Source: Kitasatospora sp. CB01950
Lineage (GTDB): Bacteria > Actinomycetota > Actinomycetes > Streptomycetales > Streptomycetaceae
Direction of reading: 5' to 3'
DNA length: 64,000 nt
Assembly: GCF_001905465.1 (NCBI RefSeq)
Contig: NZ_LISX01000002.1
Location: 557,425 to 621,424 of the forward strand
Part shown: in pieces, positions 8,900-17,582 of the stretch
How positions within the stretch are numbered: the first letter of the stretch is position 1
How the letters are laid out: each line of letters opens with the position of its first letter
Translations under genes and position numbers: made by a program
The notes under the pieces: model-generated
What the model was told of the DNA's origin: nothing
The model's input: only the letters and a program-made list of their open reading frames with translations
The model's database searches: none

Positions 8900-8918
8900 T
8901 TAGGTAAGCCTCACCTTA
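8900..8918 (-). promoter_or_regulatory. DtxR/DmdR-type iron box
   Basis: TTAGGTAAGCCTCACCTTA; its complement matches the actinomycete iron-box consensus TTAGGTTAGGCTCACCTAA at 16 of 19 positions. It lies just upstream of the DABA aminotransferase start, where Fe2+-loaded DmdR/IdeR represses siderophore genes. It could also touch the divergent methyltransferase promoter, but that start is about 135 bases away. Confidence 0.9.
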
Positions 8919-9053
8919 CTATCGCGGCCCTCGCGCACCGGCCCCACCCGACCTGGATCACTCGTCCGAGTGAGTACGCACCACTTCCGGCACCACCCCG
9001 TCAACGAGCGCGGCCACGTCAAGTCACGGCCGCCGCCCAAGTACCCTGCCGCC

Positions 9054-9728
9054 ATGGACGATCCGACCCCCGAAGCCGACACCCGCACCCACGCCGACAC
9101 CCGCGCCCGCACCGCCGCCCACGCCCACACCCACACCCACGCCCACGAACTCGCCGAGACCCGTGCGTTCTTCGCCGAGCGCGCCGCGGGCTGGGACGCG
9201 AAGTTCCCGGACGACGGCCCGCGCTACGCCGCCGCGATCGCCGAAACCGGCCTGGCCGCAGGGCAGTTCGCCATCGACGCGGGCTGCGGCACCGGCCGGG
9301 CGCTGCCGCTGCTGCGGGCCGCCGTCGGGCCGTCGGGCACCGTCCTGGGCGTGGATCTGACGCCGGAGATGCTGGCGCAGGCCGCCGCCCACCGCGCCGA
9401 CGCCGCCCTGGTCCGGGCCGACTGCACCCGGCTTCCGCTCCCGGACGCGGCGGCCGACCTGGTCTTCGGGGCGGGCCTGATCTCCCACCTCCCGGGCCCG
9501 GACGCCGGCCTGCGCGAACTCGCCCGCGTCACCCGCCCGGGCGGCCGCCTCGCCCTCTACCACCCGGTGGGCCGCGCCGCCCTCGCCGCCCGCCACGGCC
9601 GTCCGATCACCCCGGACGACCTGCGCGCCCGCGACAATCTCTTCCCGCGGTTGACGGCCGCCGGTTGGAAACCGCTTTCCTACACCGACGAACCGGAGCG
9701 TTTCCTGGTCCTCGCCGAGCGCGCCTGA
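9054..9728 (+). CDS. Class I SAM-dependent methyltransferase
   Basis: 224 residues from ATG 9054. Motif I is AIDAGCGTGRAL, followed by VLGVDLTPEMLAQA, an acidic VRADCTRLPLPDAAADLVF and LRELARVTRPGGRLAL, the UbiE/COQ5-like order. The N-terminal ~30 residues are unusually His/Thr/Ala-rich (HAHTHTHAHE), a possible metal-binding tail. A TACCCT hexamer ends 7 bases before the ATG, so the mRNA may be leaderless; an in-frame start 84 bases earlier at 8970 is less likely. Substrate unknown. Converges with the next gene, only 7 bases apart. Confidence 0.85.
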   Translation: MDDPTPEADTRTHADTRARTAAHAHTHTHAHELAETRAFFAERAAGWDAKFPDDGPRYAAAIAETGLAAGQFAIDAGCGTGRALPLLRAAVGPSGTVLGVDLTPEMLAQAAAHRADAALVRADCTRLPLPDAAADLVFGAGLISHLPGPDAGLRELARVTRPGGRLALYHPVGRAALAARHGRPITPDDLRARDNLFPRLTAAGWKPLSYTDEPERFLVLAERA

Positions 9729-9735
9729 CAACGCC

Positions 9736-10452
9736 TCAGTCGCGCTTCCACCGGTAGCCGAGTTCGGGGCGGCCGACCTGGCCGTAGCGGGGTTCGCGGG
9801 TGGCGTGGCCGGTGGTGACGAGGTGTTCGAGGTAGCGGCGGGCGGTGATCCGGGAGACGCCGGTGGCCTCGGCGGCGGCGCCGGCGGACAGGCCGTCGGG
9901 GGCGGTGCGCAGGGCGGTGGCGAGGGTGTCCAGGGTGGCGGCGGTCAGGCCCTTGGGGAGGCTGGTGCGGTCGGTGCCGCGCAGCAGCGCGAGGGCCCGG
10001 TCGACCTCGTCCTGCCCGAGGGCCTCGCCGTCGCGGCCGAGGCTGGCCCGGTATCGGGCGTACTGCCCGAGGCGGTCGCCGAGGGCGGCGGCGCCGAACG
10101 GCTTCAGCAGGTACTGGACGACGCCGGCGGTGACGGCCTGCCGGACGGTGGCGAGGTCGCGGGCGGAGGTGACGGCGATGATGTCGGCGCTGTGCCCGGC
10201 GGCGCGCAGCGCGGCGCACAGGTGCAGGCCGTGGCCGTCGGGCAGGTAGAGGTCGAGCAGGATCAGCTCGACGGGGGCGTCGGCTTCCCGGGCGCGGTCG
10301 AGGGCGCGGGCGGCTTCGACGCGGGAGTGTGCGACGGCGGCGACGGCGAAGCCGGGGGTGGCGGCGACGTAGCGGGCGTGGGCGTCGGCGGCGACCGGGT
10401 CGTCCTCGACCACCAGGACCCGGATCGGCCGCTGTTCGGGTCGGTCGGTCAT
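9736..10452 (-). CDS. CitB/DcuR/DctR-type response regulator
   Basis: 238 residues. Receiver domain with VLVVEDD, phospho-Asp in LILLDLYLPDGHGL, AVTSAR and LKPFG. The output domain is the CitB-type helix-turn-helix GVSRITARRYLEHL, followed by RPELGYRW. It is the partner of the overlapping sensor kinase (ATGA, 10449-10452). Two-component systems of this class sense citrate or C4-dicarboxylates, and a dicarboxylate carrier gene is divergent, so the likely role is to activate that uptake gene. Confidence 0.9.
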   Translation of the reverse strand: MTDRPEQRPIRVLVVEDDPVAADAHARYVAATPGFAVAAVAHSRVEAARALDRAREADAPVELILLDLYLPDGHGLHLCAALRAAGHSADIIAVTSARDLATVRQAVTAGVVQYLLKPFGAAALGDRLGQYARYRASLGRDGEALGQDEVDRALALLRGTDRTSLPKGLTAATLDTLATALRTAPDGLSAGAAAEATGVSRITARRYLEHLVTTGHATREPRYGQVGRPELGYRWKRD

Positions 10453-12083
10453 GCGTCCACCGCCGGGTGCTGGAGCGGGAGTCGGACGGTGAGCACCGCG
10501 CCGCCGTCGTGGCGGCCGGGATCGCCGAGGCGGACGTCGCCGCCGTTGCGGCGGGCGGTCTGGGCGACCAGGGCGAGGCCGAGGCCGCGGCCGTGCTGCT
10601 TGGTGGTCCAGCCGCGGCGGAAGACCTCGTCGGCGGCGGCGGGGTCGACGCCGGCGCCGGTGTCGGCGACCCGGAGCAGCAGGTGGCCGTCGTCGGTGCG
10701 GGCGGTGACGCGGACTTCGGGGGCGGCGTGGGCGGCGTTCTCGATGGCGGCGTCGACGGCGTTGTCGATCAGGTTGCCGAGCAGGGTGACCAGGTCGCGC
10801 GGGGTGAGCCGGTCGGGCAGGACGCCGTCGTCGATCCGGCTGTCCTCGGTGAGGTGGAGTTCGACGCCGCGTTCGGCGGCCTGGGCGGCCTTGCCGAGCA
10901 GCAGGGCGGCGAGCACGGGTTCGCCGACGGCGCCGACCACCTGGTCGGTGAGCCGTTGGGCGAGGGCGAGTTCGGCGGTGGCGAACTCCACGGCCTCGCG
11001 GTGGCGGCCGAGTTCGATCAGCGAGACCACGGCGTGCAAGCGGTTGGCGGCTTCGTGGGCCTGCGCGTCGAGGGCCGCGGCGATGCCCTTGACGGTGTCC
11101 AACTCGCCGGTGAGGCCCTGGAGTTCGGTGTGGTCGCGGAGGGTGACCACACTGCCGAGGCCGGGTCCGACGGACGAGGTGTTGACCAGCAGGACGCGTT
11201 CGGCGGTCAGGTGCACTTCGTCGCGGACCGGTTCGGCGGACTCCAGCGCCCGGCTCAGCGAGCTCGGCAGCCCGAGCTGACGCACCGTCAACTCGCCGGT
11301 GCTGTCGTCGAGTCGGAGGAGTTCGCGGGCGGCGTCGTTGCACAGCAGCACGCGCTGGTCGCGGTCGAGCAGCACCAGTCCTTCGCGCACCGAGTGCAGC
11401 GTCGCCTGGTGGTAGTCGTACAGGTGGGCGAGTTCCTCGGCGTCCATGCCGTGGGTGTGGCGGCGCAGCCGGGTGGCGACCAGGTAGCTGGCGGTGGCGC
11501 CGAGGGCGAGGGCGCCGCCGGCGATGCCCGCGAGGGCGAGCAGGGGGGTGCGCAGGCGGGCGGAGATGTTGTCGACGGTGATGCCGGCGCTGACCAGGGC
11601 GACCACGTGGTGTCCGTCGTCGTAGACGGGGGCGACGACGCGGACGGACGGGCCGAGGGTGCCGGTGTAGGTCTCCTGCTGGAGGCGGCCGAGCCGGGCC
11701 TGGTCGATGTGGCCGAGGAAGGGCCGGCCGATCTGCGCGGGGTCGGGGTGGGTCCAGCGGATGCCGTCGGTGTCCATGACGGTGACGAAGTCGACGCTGG
11801 TGTCGGAACGGACCTGCTGGGCGTACGGCTGGAGGACGGCACTGGGGTCGGGTCCGGTGACGGCGGTGCGGACGGTCGGGGAGGCGGCGACGGACAGCGC
11901 GACGGCGGTGGCCTCGTGGCGGGCGGTGTCCTCGGCGCGGCCGGCGGTGAACAGGTAGGCGAGGACGGCGCCGCCGGCGACCACGGCCCCGACGATGACC
12001 ACCTGGACGGCGAACAGCCGTCCGGCCAGGCTGCGGCGCCTGCGCGGGCGGGCGGCAGCGGGGGTCGGGCCGGTCGGGTGCAT
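10449..12083 (-). CDS. CitA/DcuS-type sensor histidine kinase
   Basis: 544 residues. One membrane helix at ~20-45, an extracytoplasmic PAS-like sensor (CACHE) at ~50-175, a second helix (LLALAGIAGGALALGATASYLV), a cytoplasmic PAS domain, then a SPOB-type dimerisation helix with the phospho-His in DAQAHEAANRLHAVVSLIEL, and an ATPase with NLIDNAVDAAIE (N box), DTGAGV (G1) and GRGLGLALV (G2). This order is diagnostic of the CitA/DcuS family, which senses di- or tricarboxylates outside the cell. ATG 12083; divergent from the carrier gene. Confidence 0.9.
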   Translation of the reverse strand: MHPTGPTPAAARPRRRRSLAGRLFAVQVVIVGAVVAGGAVLAYLFTAGRAEDTARHEATAVALSVAASPTVRTAVTGPDPSAVLQPYAQQVRSDTSVDFVTVMDTDGIRWTHPDPAQIGRPFLGHIDQARLGRLQQETYTGTLGPSVRVVAPVYDDGHHVVALVSAGITVDNISARLRTPLLALAGIAGGALALGATASYLVATRLRRHTHGMDAEELAHLYDYHQATLHSVREGLVLLDRDQRVLLCNDAARELLRLDDSTGELTVRQLGLPSSLSRALESAEPVRDEVHLTAERVLLVNTSSVGPGLGSVVTLRDHTELQGLTGELDTVKGIAAALDAQAHEAANRLHAVVSLIELGRHREAVEFATAELALAQRLTDQVVGAVGEPVLAALLLGKAAQAAERGVELHLTEDSRIDDGVLPDRLTPRDLVTLLGNLIDNAVDAAIENAAHAAPEVRVTARTDDGHLLLRVADTGAGVDPAAADEVFRRGWTTKQHGRGLGLALVAQTARRNGGDVRLGDPGRHDGGAVLTVRLPLQHPAVDA

Positions 12084-12151
12084 GACGCCAAGTGTGCCCG
12101 GTCACGGGCCTGTCACGACGTCCGCGGTACCCGTGAACACTATGAACGTAA

Positions 12152-12169
12152 CCGTGACGTCCCTCACGG
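12152..12169. promoter_or_regulatory. Inverted repeat in the kinase/carrier divergent region
   Basis: CCGTGA-6-TCACGG lies about 100 bases before the carrier gene and 70 bases before the kinase gene. It is a candidate binding site for the CitB-type regulator, inferred from position and symmetry only. Confidence 0.45.
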
Positions 12170-12267
12170 CGGGGCGAATAGTCATGCGCGGCCCGCCACC
12201 CACGGGCCGGTCGCGTCCACCCCCCTCGAGGACGCGGTGCGAGCCTAGCGGCGAAGGAGCCGAGCGG

Positions 12268-13635
12268 ATGACCGCCACCCCCACCACGAACGGGAAGCCG
12301 AAGAATAGATCGGACCGGACCCACTACCTGTACCTGGCGGTGATCGCCGCAGTGATCGCGGCGATCGTGGTGGGTCTGGCCGCGCCGAAGTTCGCGGTGG
12401 AGCTGAAGCCGGTCGGCACCGGCTTCGTCAACCTGATCAAGATGATGATCTCCCCGGTGATCTTCTGCACCATCGTGCTGGGTGTGGGCTCGGTCTCCAA
12501 GGCGGCGAAGGTCGGCCGGGTCGGCGGCCTGGCGCTCGGCTACTTCCTGCTGACCTCGACGGTGGCGCTCGGCATCGGCCTGCTGGTGGGCAACCTGCTG
12601 GAGCCGGGCAGCGGGCTGCACCTGACGGCGGCGCTGGCGAAGTCCGGGCACGCGCAGGCCGTGGCGGGCGCGTCGTCCACCACCGACTTCCTGCTCGGGA
12701 TCATCCCGCACACCCTGGTGTCGGCGCTGACCGAGGGCCAGGTGCTGCAGACGCTGCTGGTGGCACTGCTGGTCGGTTTCGCGCTGCAGGGCATGGGCAA
12801 GGCCGGCGCGCCGATCCTGCGCGGCGTGGAGCACCTGCAGAAACTGGTGTTCCGGGTGATGTCGATGATCATGTGGGTGGCCCCGATCGGCGCGTTCGGC
12901 GCGATGGCGGCGGTGGTCGGCGCGACCGGCACGGCCGCGCTGAAGAGCCTCGCCGTGATCATGATCGGCTTCTACGTGACCTGTGTGCTGTTCGTGGTCG
13001 TGGTGCTCGGCCTGCTGCTCCGGCTGGCCGCCGGGGTGAACGTCTTCTCGCTGCTGCGCTACCTGGGCCGCGAGTTCCTGCTGATCCTGTCCACCTCGTC
13101 CTCCGAGAGCGCGCTGCCCCGGCTGATCTCCAAGATGGAGCACCTCGGTGTGAGCCGTCCGGTCGTCGGCATCACCGTGCCGACCGGCTACAGCTTCAAC
13201 CTGGACGGCACCGCGATCTACCTGACCATGGCGTCGATCTTCATCTCCGAGGCGATGGACAAGCCGATGTCGATCGGCGAGCAGCTGTCCCTGCTGCTGT
13301 TCATGGTGATCGCCTCCAAGGGCGCGGCGGGCGTCACCGGCGCGGGCCTGGCCACGCTGGCCGGCGGCCTGCAGTCGCACAAGCCCGCGCTGGTCGACGG
13401 CGTCGGCCTGATCGTCGGCATCGACCGCTTCATGTCGGAGGCCCGCGCGATGACCAACTTCGCGGGCAACGCCGCGGCCACCGTGCTGATCGGCCACTGG
13501 ACGGGCGAGCTCGACCGCGAGCGGATGAACGCCGTGCTGTCCGGCGCGCTGCCGTACGACGAGAACGCGGCTGCGGCCGCGGACGCCGCGGTGCCCGCCC
13601 AGGCGCAGGCCCCGGCGGTGGCGCCGGCCGCCTGA
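12268..13635 (+). CDS. Dicarboxylate/amino acid:cation symporter (DctA/GltP family)
   Basis: 455 residues, about eight membrane helices plus two re-entrant loops. Signature parts are the Ser-rich hairpin LILSTSSSESALPRL, the TGYSFNLDGTAIYLTMAS motif and MTNFAGNAAATVL near the C-terminus, all at the cation/substrate site in this family. It should take up succinate, malate, fumarate or related acids with Na+ or H+. ATG 12268 has AAGGAG at an 8-base spacing. It is divergent from the CitA/CitB-type two-component system, its probable regulator. A strong terminator follows. Confidence 0.92.
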   Translation: MTATPTTNGKPKNRSDRTHYLYLAVIAAVIAAIVVGLAAPKFAVELKPVGTGFVNLIKMMISPVIFCTIVLGVGSVSKAAKVGRVGGLALGYFLLTSTVALGIGLLVGNLLEPGSGLHLTAALAKSGHAQAVAGASSTTDFLLGIIPHTLVSALTEGQVLQTLLVALLVGFALQGMGKAGAPILRGVEHLQKLVFRVMSMIMWVAPIGAFGAMAAVVGATGTAALKSLAVIMIGFYVTCVLFVVVVLGLLLRLAAGVNVFSLLRYLGREFLLILSTSSSESALPRLISKMEHLGVSRPVVGITVPTGYSFNLDGTAIYLTMASIFISEAMDKPMSIGEQLSLLLFMVIASKGAAGVTGAGLATLAGGLQSHKPALVDGVGLIVGIDRFMSEARAMTNFAGNAAATVLIGHWTGELDRERMNAVLSGALPYDENAAAAADAAVPAQAQAPAVAPAA

Positions 13636-13655
13636 CGGCCTCGTCCGAGACGGGT

Positions 13656-13707
13656 CGACGCCCCCGTCGGCGCTCCGGGTTCGCCCCGGACGCCGGCGGG
13701 GGCGTCG
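13656..13707 (+). terminator. Long GC-rich terminator after the dicarboxylate carrier
   Basis: Two nested inverted repeats: CGACGCCCCCGTCGGCG pairs with CGCCGGCGGGGGCGTCG (one wobble), and inside it TCCGGG pairs with CCCGGA around a TTCGC loop. Confidence 0.8.
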
Positions 13708-13727
13708 CCGTTCTCCGCGCGGATGCC

Positions 13728-13874
13728 GGGCCGGCTCATGGGTGTCGGGCCGGCTCATGGGTGTCGGGCCGGCTCATGGGTGTCGGGCCGGCTCATGGGT
13801 GTCGGGCCGGCTCGGAGGTCGGGCCGGCTCGGGGGGGCCAGGCCGGCTCGGGGGGGTCAGGCCGGCTCGGAGGT
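13728..13874. repeat. Tandem repeat, four perfect 19-bp units plus degenerate copies
   Basis: GGGCCGGCTCATGGGTGTC is repeated without change at 13728-13803. Three to four degenerate units of 16-20 bp (GGCCGGCTCGGRGG...) follow and run into the 3' end of the next gene. The copies are identical, so the array is recent. No protein reading is favoured. Confidence 0.9.
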
Positions 13875-14837
13875 GGTGCCGGAGAGGGCCCAGGCGAGGC
13901 CGGTGGCGGGGTCCTCCAGGGCGAGGTGCAGGTGGCGCAGCTCGTCGCCGGGCTCGGTCCAGGCCAGGCAGTGCAGGCGGCCGACCAGGGCGTCGACGGC
14001 GGCTGCGCCCGGGGTGGCGGTGCAGTCCATCGCGACGAGCAACTGCCGGACGGCGAGCCGCCCTTGGGCCGCGCCGCGGTCACGGCGGGCGGAGGCGAGG
14101 TGGACCAGGGCCGGGTACAGCGCGGCGAACGGCAGCTGCCCGCCGGTGACGTCCGGCCCGGCGGCGAGCTGCGCGGCGGCGTCGGTGGCGCGGCCGCGTA
14201 CGCACACGGCGGTGGTCCAGTCGGCCAGCGCGGCGAGCCGCGCGGTCGCCGGCAGGCCGGTCAACCGGGCTCCGGGGGACGGCAGTTCGATGACGCCGAG
14301 GCCTTCGCGGGTGGGCGGCGCCAGGTGCAGGGCGCGCCGCGCGCCGCCGCCGGGCAGGTACTCGCGGACCCGGGTGTCGCGCTCCCACCCGACGTCCTCC
14401 CACGGACGCAGCCGGTACGGCACGCCCGCCTCGTCCTCCACGCCGTCCGCCTCCTCGACGCCGCCCCCGTCTCCGTCCTCGCCGAGCAGGGCGCGGGTGT
14501 GCGCGGCCAGGCGGCGGATCTCGGGCGGCAGCGGCAGTGCGGCCAGCACCGGCCAGGGGTGGCGGGTGGCGAGCACCTCCCACAGCGGACCGGCGTCGTG
14601 GTCGGCCGCCGTCGCCGCCGCGCCGGGCCCGGCGGCCGGGTCGAACAGCCGGGCCGCGATCGCGGCGGGCGCGCCGTACGCCACCAGGTGCCCGAGCGGC
14701 GCCGCGAGCGCGTCGCCGAGTGCCCTGGCCAGGCGGAACCGTTCCACCAGCTCCTCCCACCGCCCCCGCGCGGCGAGCCACTGCCCGGACGGCCCCCACC
14801 CGTACCGCCCCGGCCCCGTCCTGCTGTCGACGATCAT
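13857..14837 (-). CDS. Protein of unknown function
   Basis: 326 residues from ATG 14837; a GTG at 14858 is in frame. Soluble, no signal peptide or membrane helix. Early motif RYGWGPSGQWLAARGRWEELVERFRLARALG, an acidic Gly-rich linker at ~150-165, then LRPWEDVGWERDTRVREYLPGG. The helical, Ala/Leu-rich composition resembles repeat-type scaffold proteins, but no family is recognised. Its last codons lie in the degenerate end of the 19-bp array, so the C-terminus may vary between strains. Transcribed alone. Confidence 0.65.
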   Translation of the reverse strand: MIVDSRTGPGRYGWGPSGQWLAARGRWEELVERFRLARALGDALAAPLGHLVAYGAPAAIAARLFDPAAGPGAAATAADHDAGPLWEVLATRHPWPVLAALPLPPEIRRLAAHTRALLGEDGDGGGVEEADGVEDEAGVPYRLRPWEDVGWERDTRVREYLPGGGARRALHLAPPTREGLGVIELPSPGARLTGLPATARLAALADWTTAVCVRGRATDAAAQLAAGPDVTGGQLPFAALYPALVHLASARRDRGAAQGRLAVRQLLVAMDCTATPGAAAVDALVGRLHCLAWTEPGDELRHLHLALEDPATGLAWALSGTTSEPA

Positions 14838-14997
14838 CCGCTCAATGTACGGCCGCACCGCGGGCGCGGCCCGGCGACGCGGCGGTGACGGTCCGTCACG
14901 GGATCTCCCGCCTCAGCGTGCCCGCAGGCGGCACGTGCCGGCCTCGTGACCCCGGGCGCCGGAGAGCTGCTGGACGAGTCGCAGGCCGGTGACCGCA
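14838..14997. other. Intergenic DNA upstream of the unknown protein gene
   Basis: 160 bases, no ORF of merit on either strand. It should hold the promoter of the minus-strand gene starting at 14837; no clear -35/-10 pair was found. Confidence 0.5.
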
Positions 14998-15035
14998 ACG
15001 GGTGGCCGGACCGGGAAAGTGGTCCGGCCACCCGT
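14998..15035 (-). terminator. Stem-loop terminator of the secreted protein gene
   Basis: Perfect 15-bp inverted repeat ACGGGTGGCCGGACC / GGTCCGGCCACCCGT with an 8-base loop, about 80 bases downstream of the minus-strand stop at 15113. Confidence 0.85.
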
Positions 15036-15112
15036 CAACCATGTGCGATCCGCGCCGTGCGAGGCCGAATCGGCCCGGCCGTTCCCGGAGGGGCCTCAGG
15101 CGGCCGACGGCG

Positions 15113-16711
15113 TCACTGGGTGCGGTAGGCGTCGGTGATGGTCTGGTCGAGGGTGTTGCCATCGGCGTCGGTCAGCTCGGCGCGCAGGGAGACACCGGTG
15201 CCGGCCGACGGGTTCTGGACCGTCACCGCGCCCGCTTCGAGCGGGAGGCGGGTCCACGAGGCGCCGCCGTCGGTGGAGGCCGAGACGGTCAGCGAGCGAG
15301 TGCGTCCGTCCGCGGCGGCTCCCTGCACGGTGACCGGAATCCGGAGCGCACTGCCGCCCGCCGCGGTGCCGGCCGGGCCGAGCTCGGGAGAGAACCGCAC
15401 GACGCTCACCGGGAGCGCGGTCGGCCCGGTCGTGGTGGCCGAGGCGAAGGTCCAGAGCGCGTTCACGCGGGTGGTCGCGCCGGCCGCGGCCTTGCGGGTC
15501 ACCGTGGTGGCCAGGCGGTACGAGGCCTTGCCCGAGGGCACGGTGAACTCGCCGCGTCCGGGTGCGCCGGACGCGGCGCCGACCAGCACGCCGTCGCGGT
15601 ACAGCGACGTGTACGCGGTGTCGAACAACGGGCTCCACGGTGCGTGGCCGTCGCCGTCGGCGAGCAGCGGGACGTTCGCGGTGATTCGGTCGCCGTCGCG
15701 TGAGACGGCGGGACGGTCGGTGAGCGCGGGGCCGAAGACCGGGCCGTCGAAGGTCTGGGTGATCGTGGCCCCGGCCCGTACGGCGATGCGGTCGGCGGTG
15801 TAGTAGTTCGGCGCGGTGCCATCGGCGCGGGGGGCGGTGAAGCCGATGTCCCAGGTGCCGCGCTCGGGTGCGACGAGGAAGGTGGCGGTGCCGGGTGTCG
15901 GCATGGACCGGGAGACGCCGAGGGCCGTTCCGTCGGTCGGCAGGAGGCTGAAGCGCGTGGTCCCCGTGCTGCCCGGCCCGACGGCGCTACGGATGTTCAG
16001 GGTGGCCAGCTCCTGGGCGGAGTAGTGCCGGGTGAGCCCGGTCAGCGCACGGGTGCCGGTGAAGGTCCGGCCGAGCGCGTAGTTGACGGTGTCGGTCTTC
16101 CAGTTGACGTCGATCCACTGCTTCAGCGCCCCGGTTTCGGTCTCGGGTCCCAGGTGGGCCACGCGCAGGTTCGGCGACCCGTTGAAGACGTTGCCGCTCC
16201 TGGTGACACCCTTGTGTGTGACCTCGACGAACGTCGAACCGTACACGAAGCTCGCGGAGCCGTCCGGGGGGCGGACGTCGACGGGGACGGTGGTCCGCGC
16301 GTCGACGGTGACGGTGGTGTCCCGGTCGAGGTCGAGGCGCGGCTGGACGATCCAGTCCGTCCCGATCGTGCCGTTCGCCCCCTGGGTCGAGCTCAGGGTG
16401 CTGTCCAGCAGGTACCGGCCCTTGGGCAGCCGCACGGTGGTGACGCCGGAGGCGTCCTGCTGCTCGAGGAACTCCTCGCCGCCGTCCTTGAAGACCCCGG
16501 CGACATGGGTGCGGTACTTCGTGGCCGGTTGGCCGGCGCGGTCCACGTGCTTGATGGTGAGGGTGTACGTCTGCGGCTCCGCGGCGAAGGCCGCGCTGCG
16601 GAAGGCGGGAGTCGAGGCGCCGACCAGGGCGACGGCGACGGCCAGGGCCCGGAGGGCGCCGCGGCGGGGAACGGAACGAGGGACGGAGCGGGGGGCGGAC
16701 GTAGTGGTCAT
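15113..16711 (-). CDS. Large secreted protein of unknown function
   Basis: 532 residues. A long twin-Arg-like/Sec signal region (RSVPRRGALRALAVAVALVGASTPAF...AFA-AEP) is followed by beta-rich sequence. It has Ig/CNA-B-like stretches (YTLTIKHVDRAGQPATKYRTHVAGVF, RLPKGRYLLDSTL) and ends in a module with SASTDGGASWTRLPLEAGAV and ELTDADGNTLDQTITDAYRT, like the C-terminal accessory part of secreted subtilisin-type peptidases. No peptidase catalytic triad was seen, so it is not called a protease. Divergent from the ECF sigma factor gene (149 bases between starts), which could control it. Confidence 0.75.
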   Translation of the reverse strand: MTTTSAPRSVPRSVPRRGALRALAVAVALVGASTPAFRSAAFAAEPQTYTLTIKHVDRAGQPATKYRTHVAGVFKDGGEEFLEQQDASGVTTVRLPKGRYLLDSTLSSTQGANGTIGTDWIVQPRLDLDRDTTVTVDARTTVPVDVRPPDGSASFVYGSTFVEVTHKGVTRSGNVFNGSPNLRVAHLGPETETGALKQWIDVNWKTDTVNYALGRTFTGTRALTGLTRHYSAQELATLNIRSAVGPGSTGTTRFSLLPTDGTALGVSRSMPTPGTATFLVAPERGTWDIGFTAPRADGTAPNYYTADRIAVRAGATITQTFDGPVFGPALTDRPAVSRDGDRITANVPLLADGDGHAPWSPLFDTAYTSLYRDGVLVGAASGAPGRGEFTVPSGKASYRLATTVTRKAAAGATTRVNALWTFASATTTGPTALPVSVVRFSPELGPAGTAAGGSALRIPVTVQGAAADGRTRSLTVSASTDGGASWTRLPLEAGAVTVQNPSAGTGVSLRAELTDADGNTLDQTITDAYRTQ

Positions 16712-16859
16712 GCTCTGTACTGCTCGGACCGGCTCCGGAGTTCCTGTGAGCCGGACCACATCCGGAGCGGGGCGGCCCCCGGGGGCGCGGCCGGCGCCTA
16801 TGACGCAGGTCACCGGAACCTGCGCGGCGGACCGGGCAGGGCAGAGTGTGGAAGCACTC

Positions 16860-17582
16860 ATGAGAACGCGTCTTCGCCGCGGCGACCCCGACGTCCTGGG
16901 CGAGCTGTACGACGAGCACGCCCAGGTGTTGTACCGCTACGCCCTCCGCGTGACGGGCGACTGGGCGGAGGCCGAGGACGTCGTCTCGACGACCTTCCTG
17001 GAGGCGTGGCGGGGCCGGGAGAAACTGCACCCCGACGGTGACCGGCTGCGCCCGTGGCTGCTGGGGATCGCGACCAACATCATGCGCCGCACCGCCCGGG
17101 CCCGCCGGCGCCGTGACATCGCGCTCGCCCGGCTCCCGGAACGCGGCTTGGTCCCGGACTTCGCCGACGACCTGGTCGCGCACCTCGCGGACGTCGAGCA
17201 CCTGCGTGCCGCGCACCGCGCGCTCGCCCGGCTCCGGCACCGCGACCGGGAGGTCTTCACCCTCGTGGTGTGGGCCGGGCTGGACTACGCGAGCGCGGCC
17301 GAGGCGCTCGGCACGCCGGTCGGCACCGTCCGCTCGCGGCTCTCCCGGGCCCGGGCCCGACTGCGTGAACTCACCGAGGCGGAAGCCCGGGCCCAGGCCA
17401 AGGTCGAAGCCAGGGCCAGGGCCGAGGCCCGCGTCCCGTCGGCGCGGCACCGGCACACCGGAACCGGAAAGCCCCCCGCGGCGGAGGGGCGGACCCCTTC
17501 CGCCGTCACCGCCCTGCCCGTACCGGGCCGCATCCCCGCGCTCCGGCCGTCGATCCACTCGATCCAGGAGAGCCACGGATGA
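16860..17582 (+). CDS. ECF-type RNA polymerase sigma factor
   Basis: 240 residues. Region 2: LYDEHAQVLYRYALRVTGDWAEAEDVVSTTFLEAW; region 4: LASAAEALGTPVGTVRSRLSRARARLREL-type helix-turn-helix. The ~60-residue tail after region 4 (Ala/Arg/Glu-rich coil, then Pro-rich) is longer than in a minimal ECF factor. ATG 16860 is used; GTG 16848 is in frame. The stop overlaps the next gene start (ATGA), whose product is a membrane protein placed like an anti-sigma factor. Confidence 0.88.
   Translation: MRTRLRRGDPDVLGELYDEHAQVLYRYALRVTGDWAEAEDVVSTTFLEAWRGREKLHPDGDRLRPWLLGIATNIMRRTARARRRRDIALARLPERGLVPDFADDLVAHLADVEHLRAAHRALARLRHRDREVFTLVVWAGLDYASAAEALGTPVGTVRSRLSRARARLRELTEAEARAQAKVEARARAEARVPSARHRHTGTGKPPAAEGRTPSAVTALPVPGRIPALRPSIHSIQESHG

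Noticed and set aside
5925..8918. A full siderophore cluster.
   Set aside because: Only two precursor genes and an iron box are present; no synthetase, monooxygenase or transporter for a siderophore was found within the window.
9736..13758. A 1340-codon minus-strand frame across the two-component and carrier genes.
   Set aside because: Only the last 238 codons form a real protein (response regulator). The rest is a GC-frame shadow of the kinase and carrier genes.
13728..13874. 19-bp repeats considered as iterons of a plasmid origin.
   Set aside because: No Rep gene or AT-rich segment nearby; the array lies between a terminator and a gene end.
15113..16711. A secreted subtilisin-type protease.
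   Set aside because: The C-terminal module resembles accessory parts of such proteases, but no Asp/His/Ser catalytic motifs are present.
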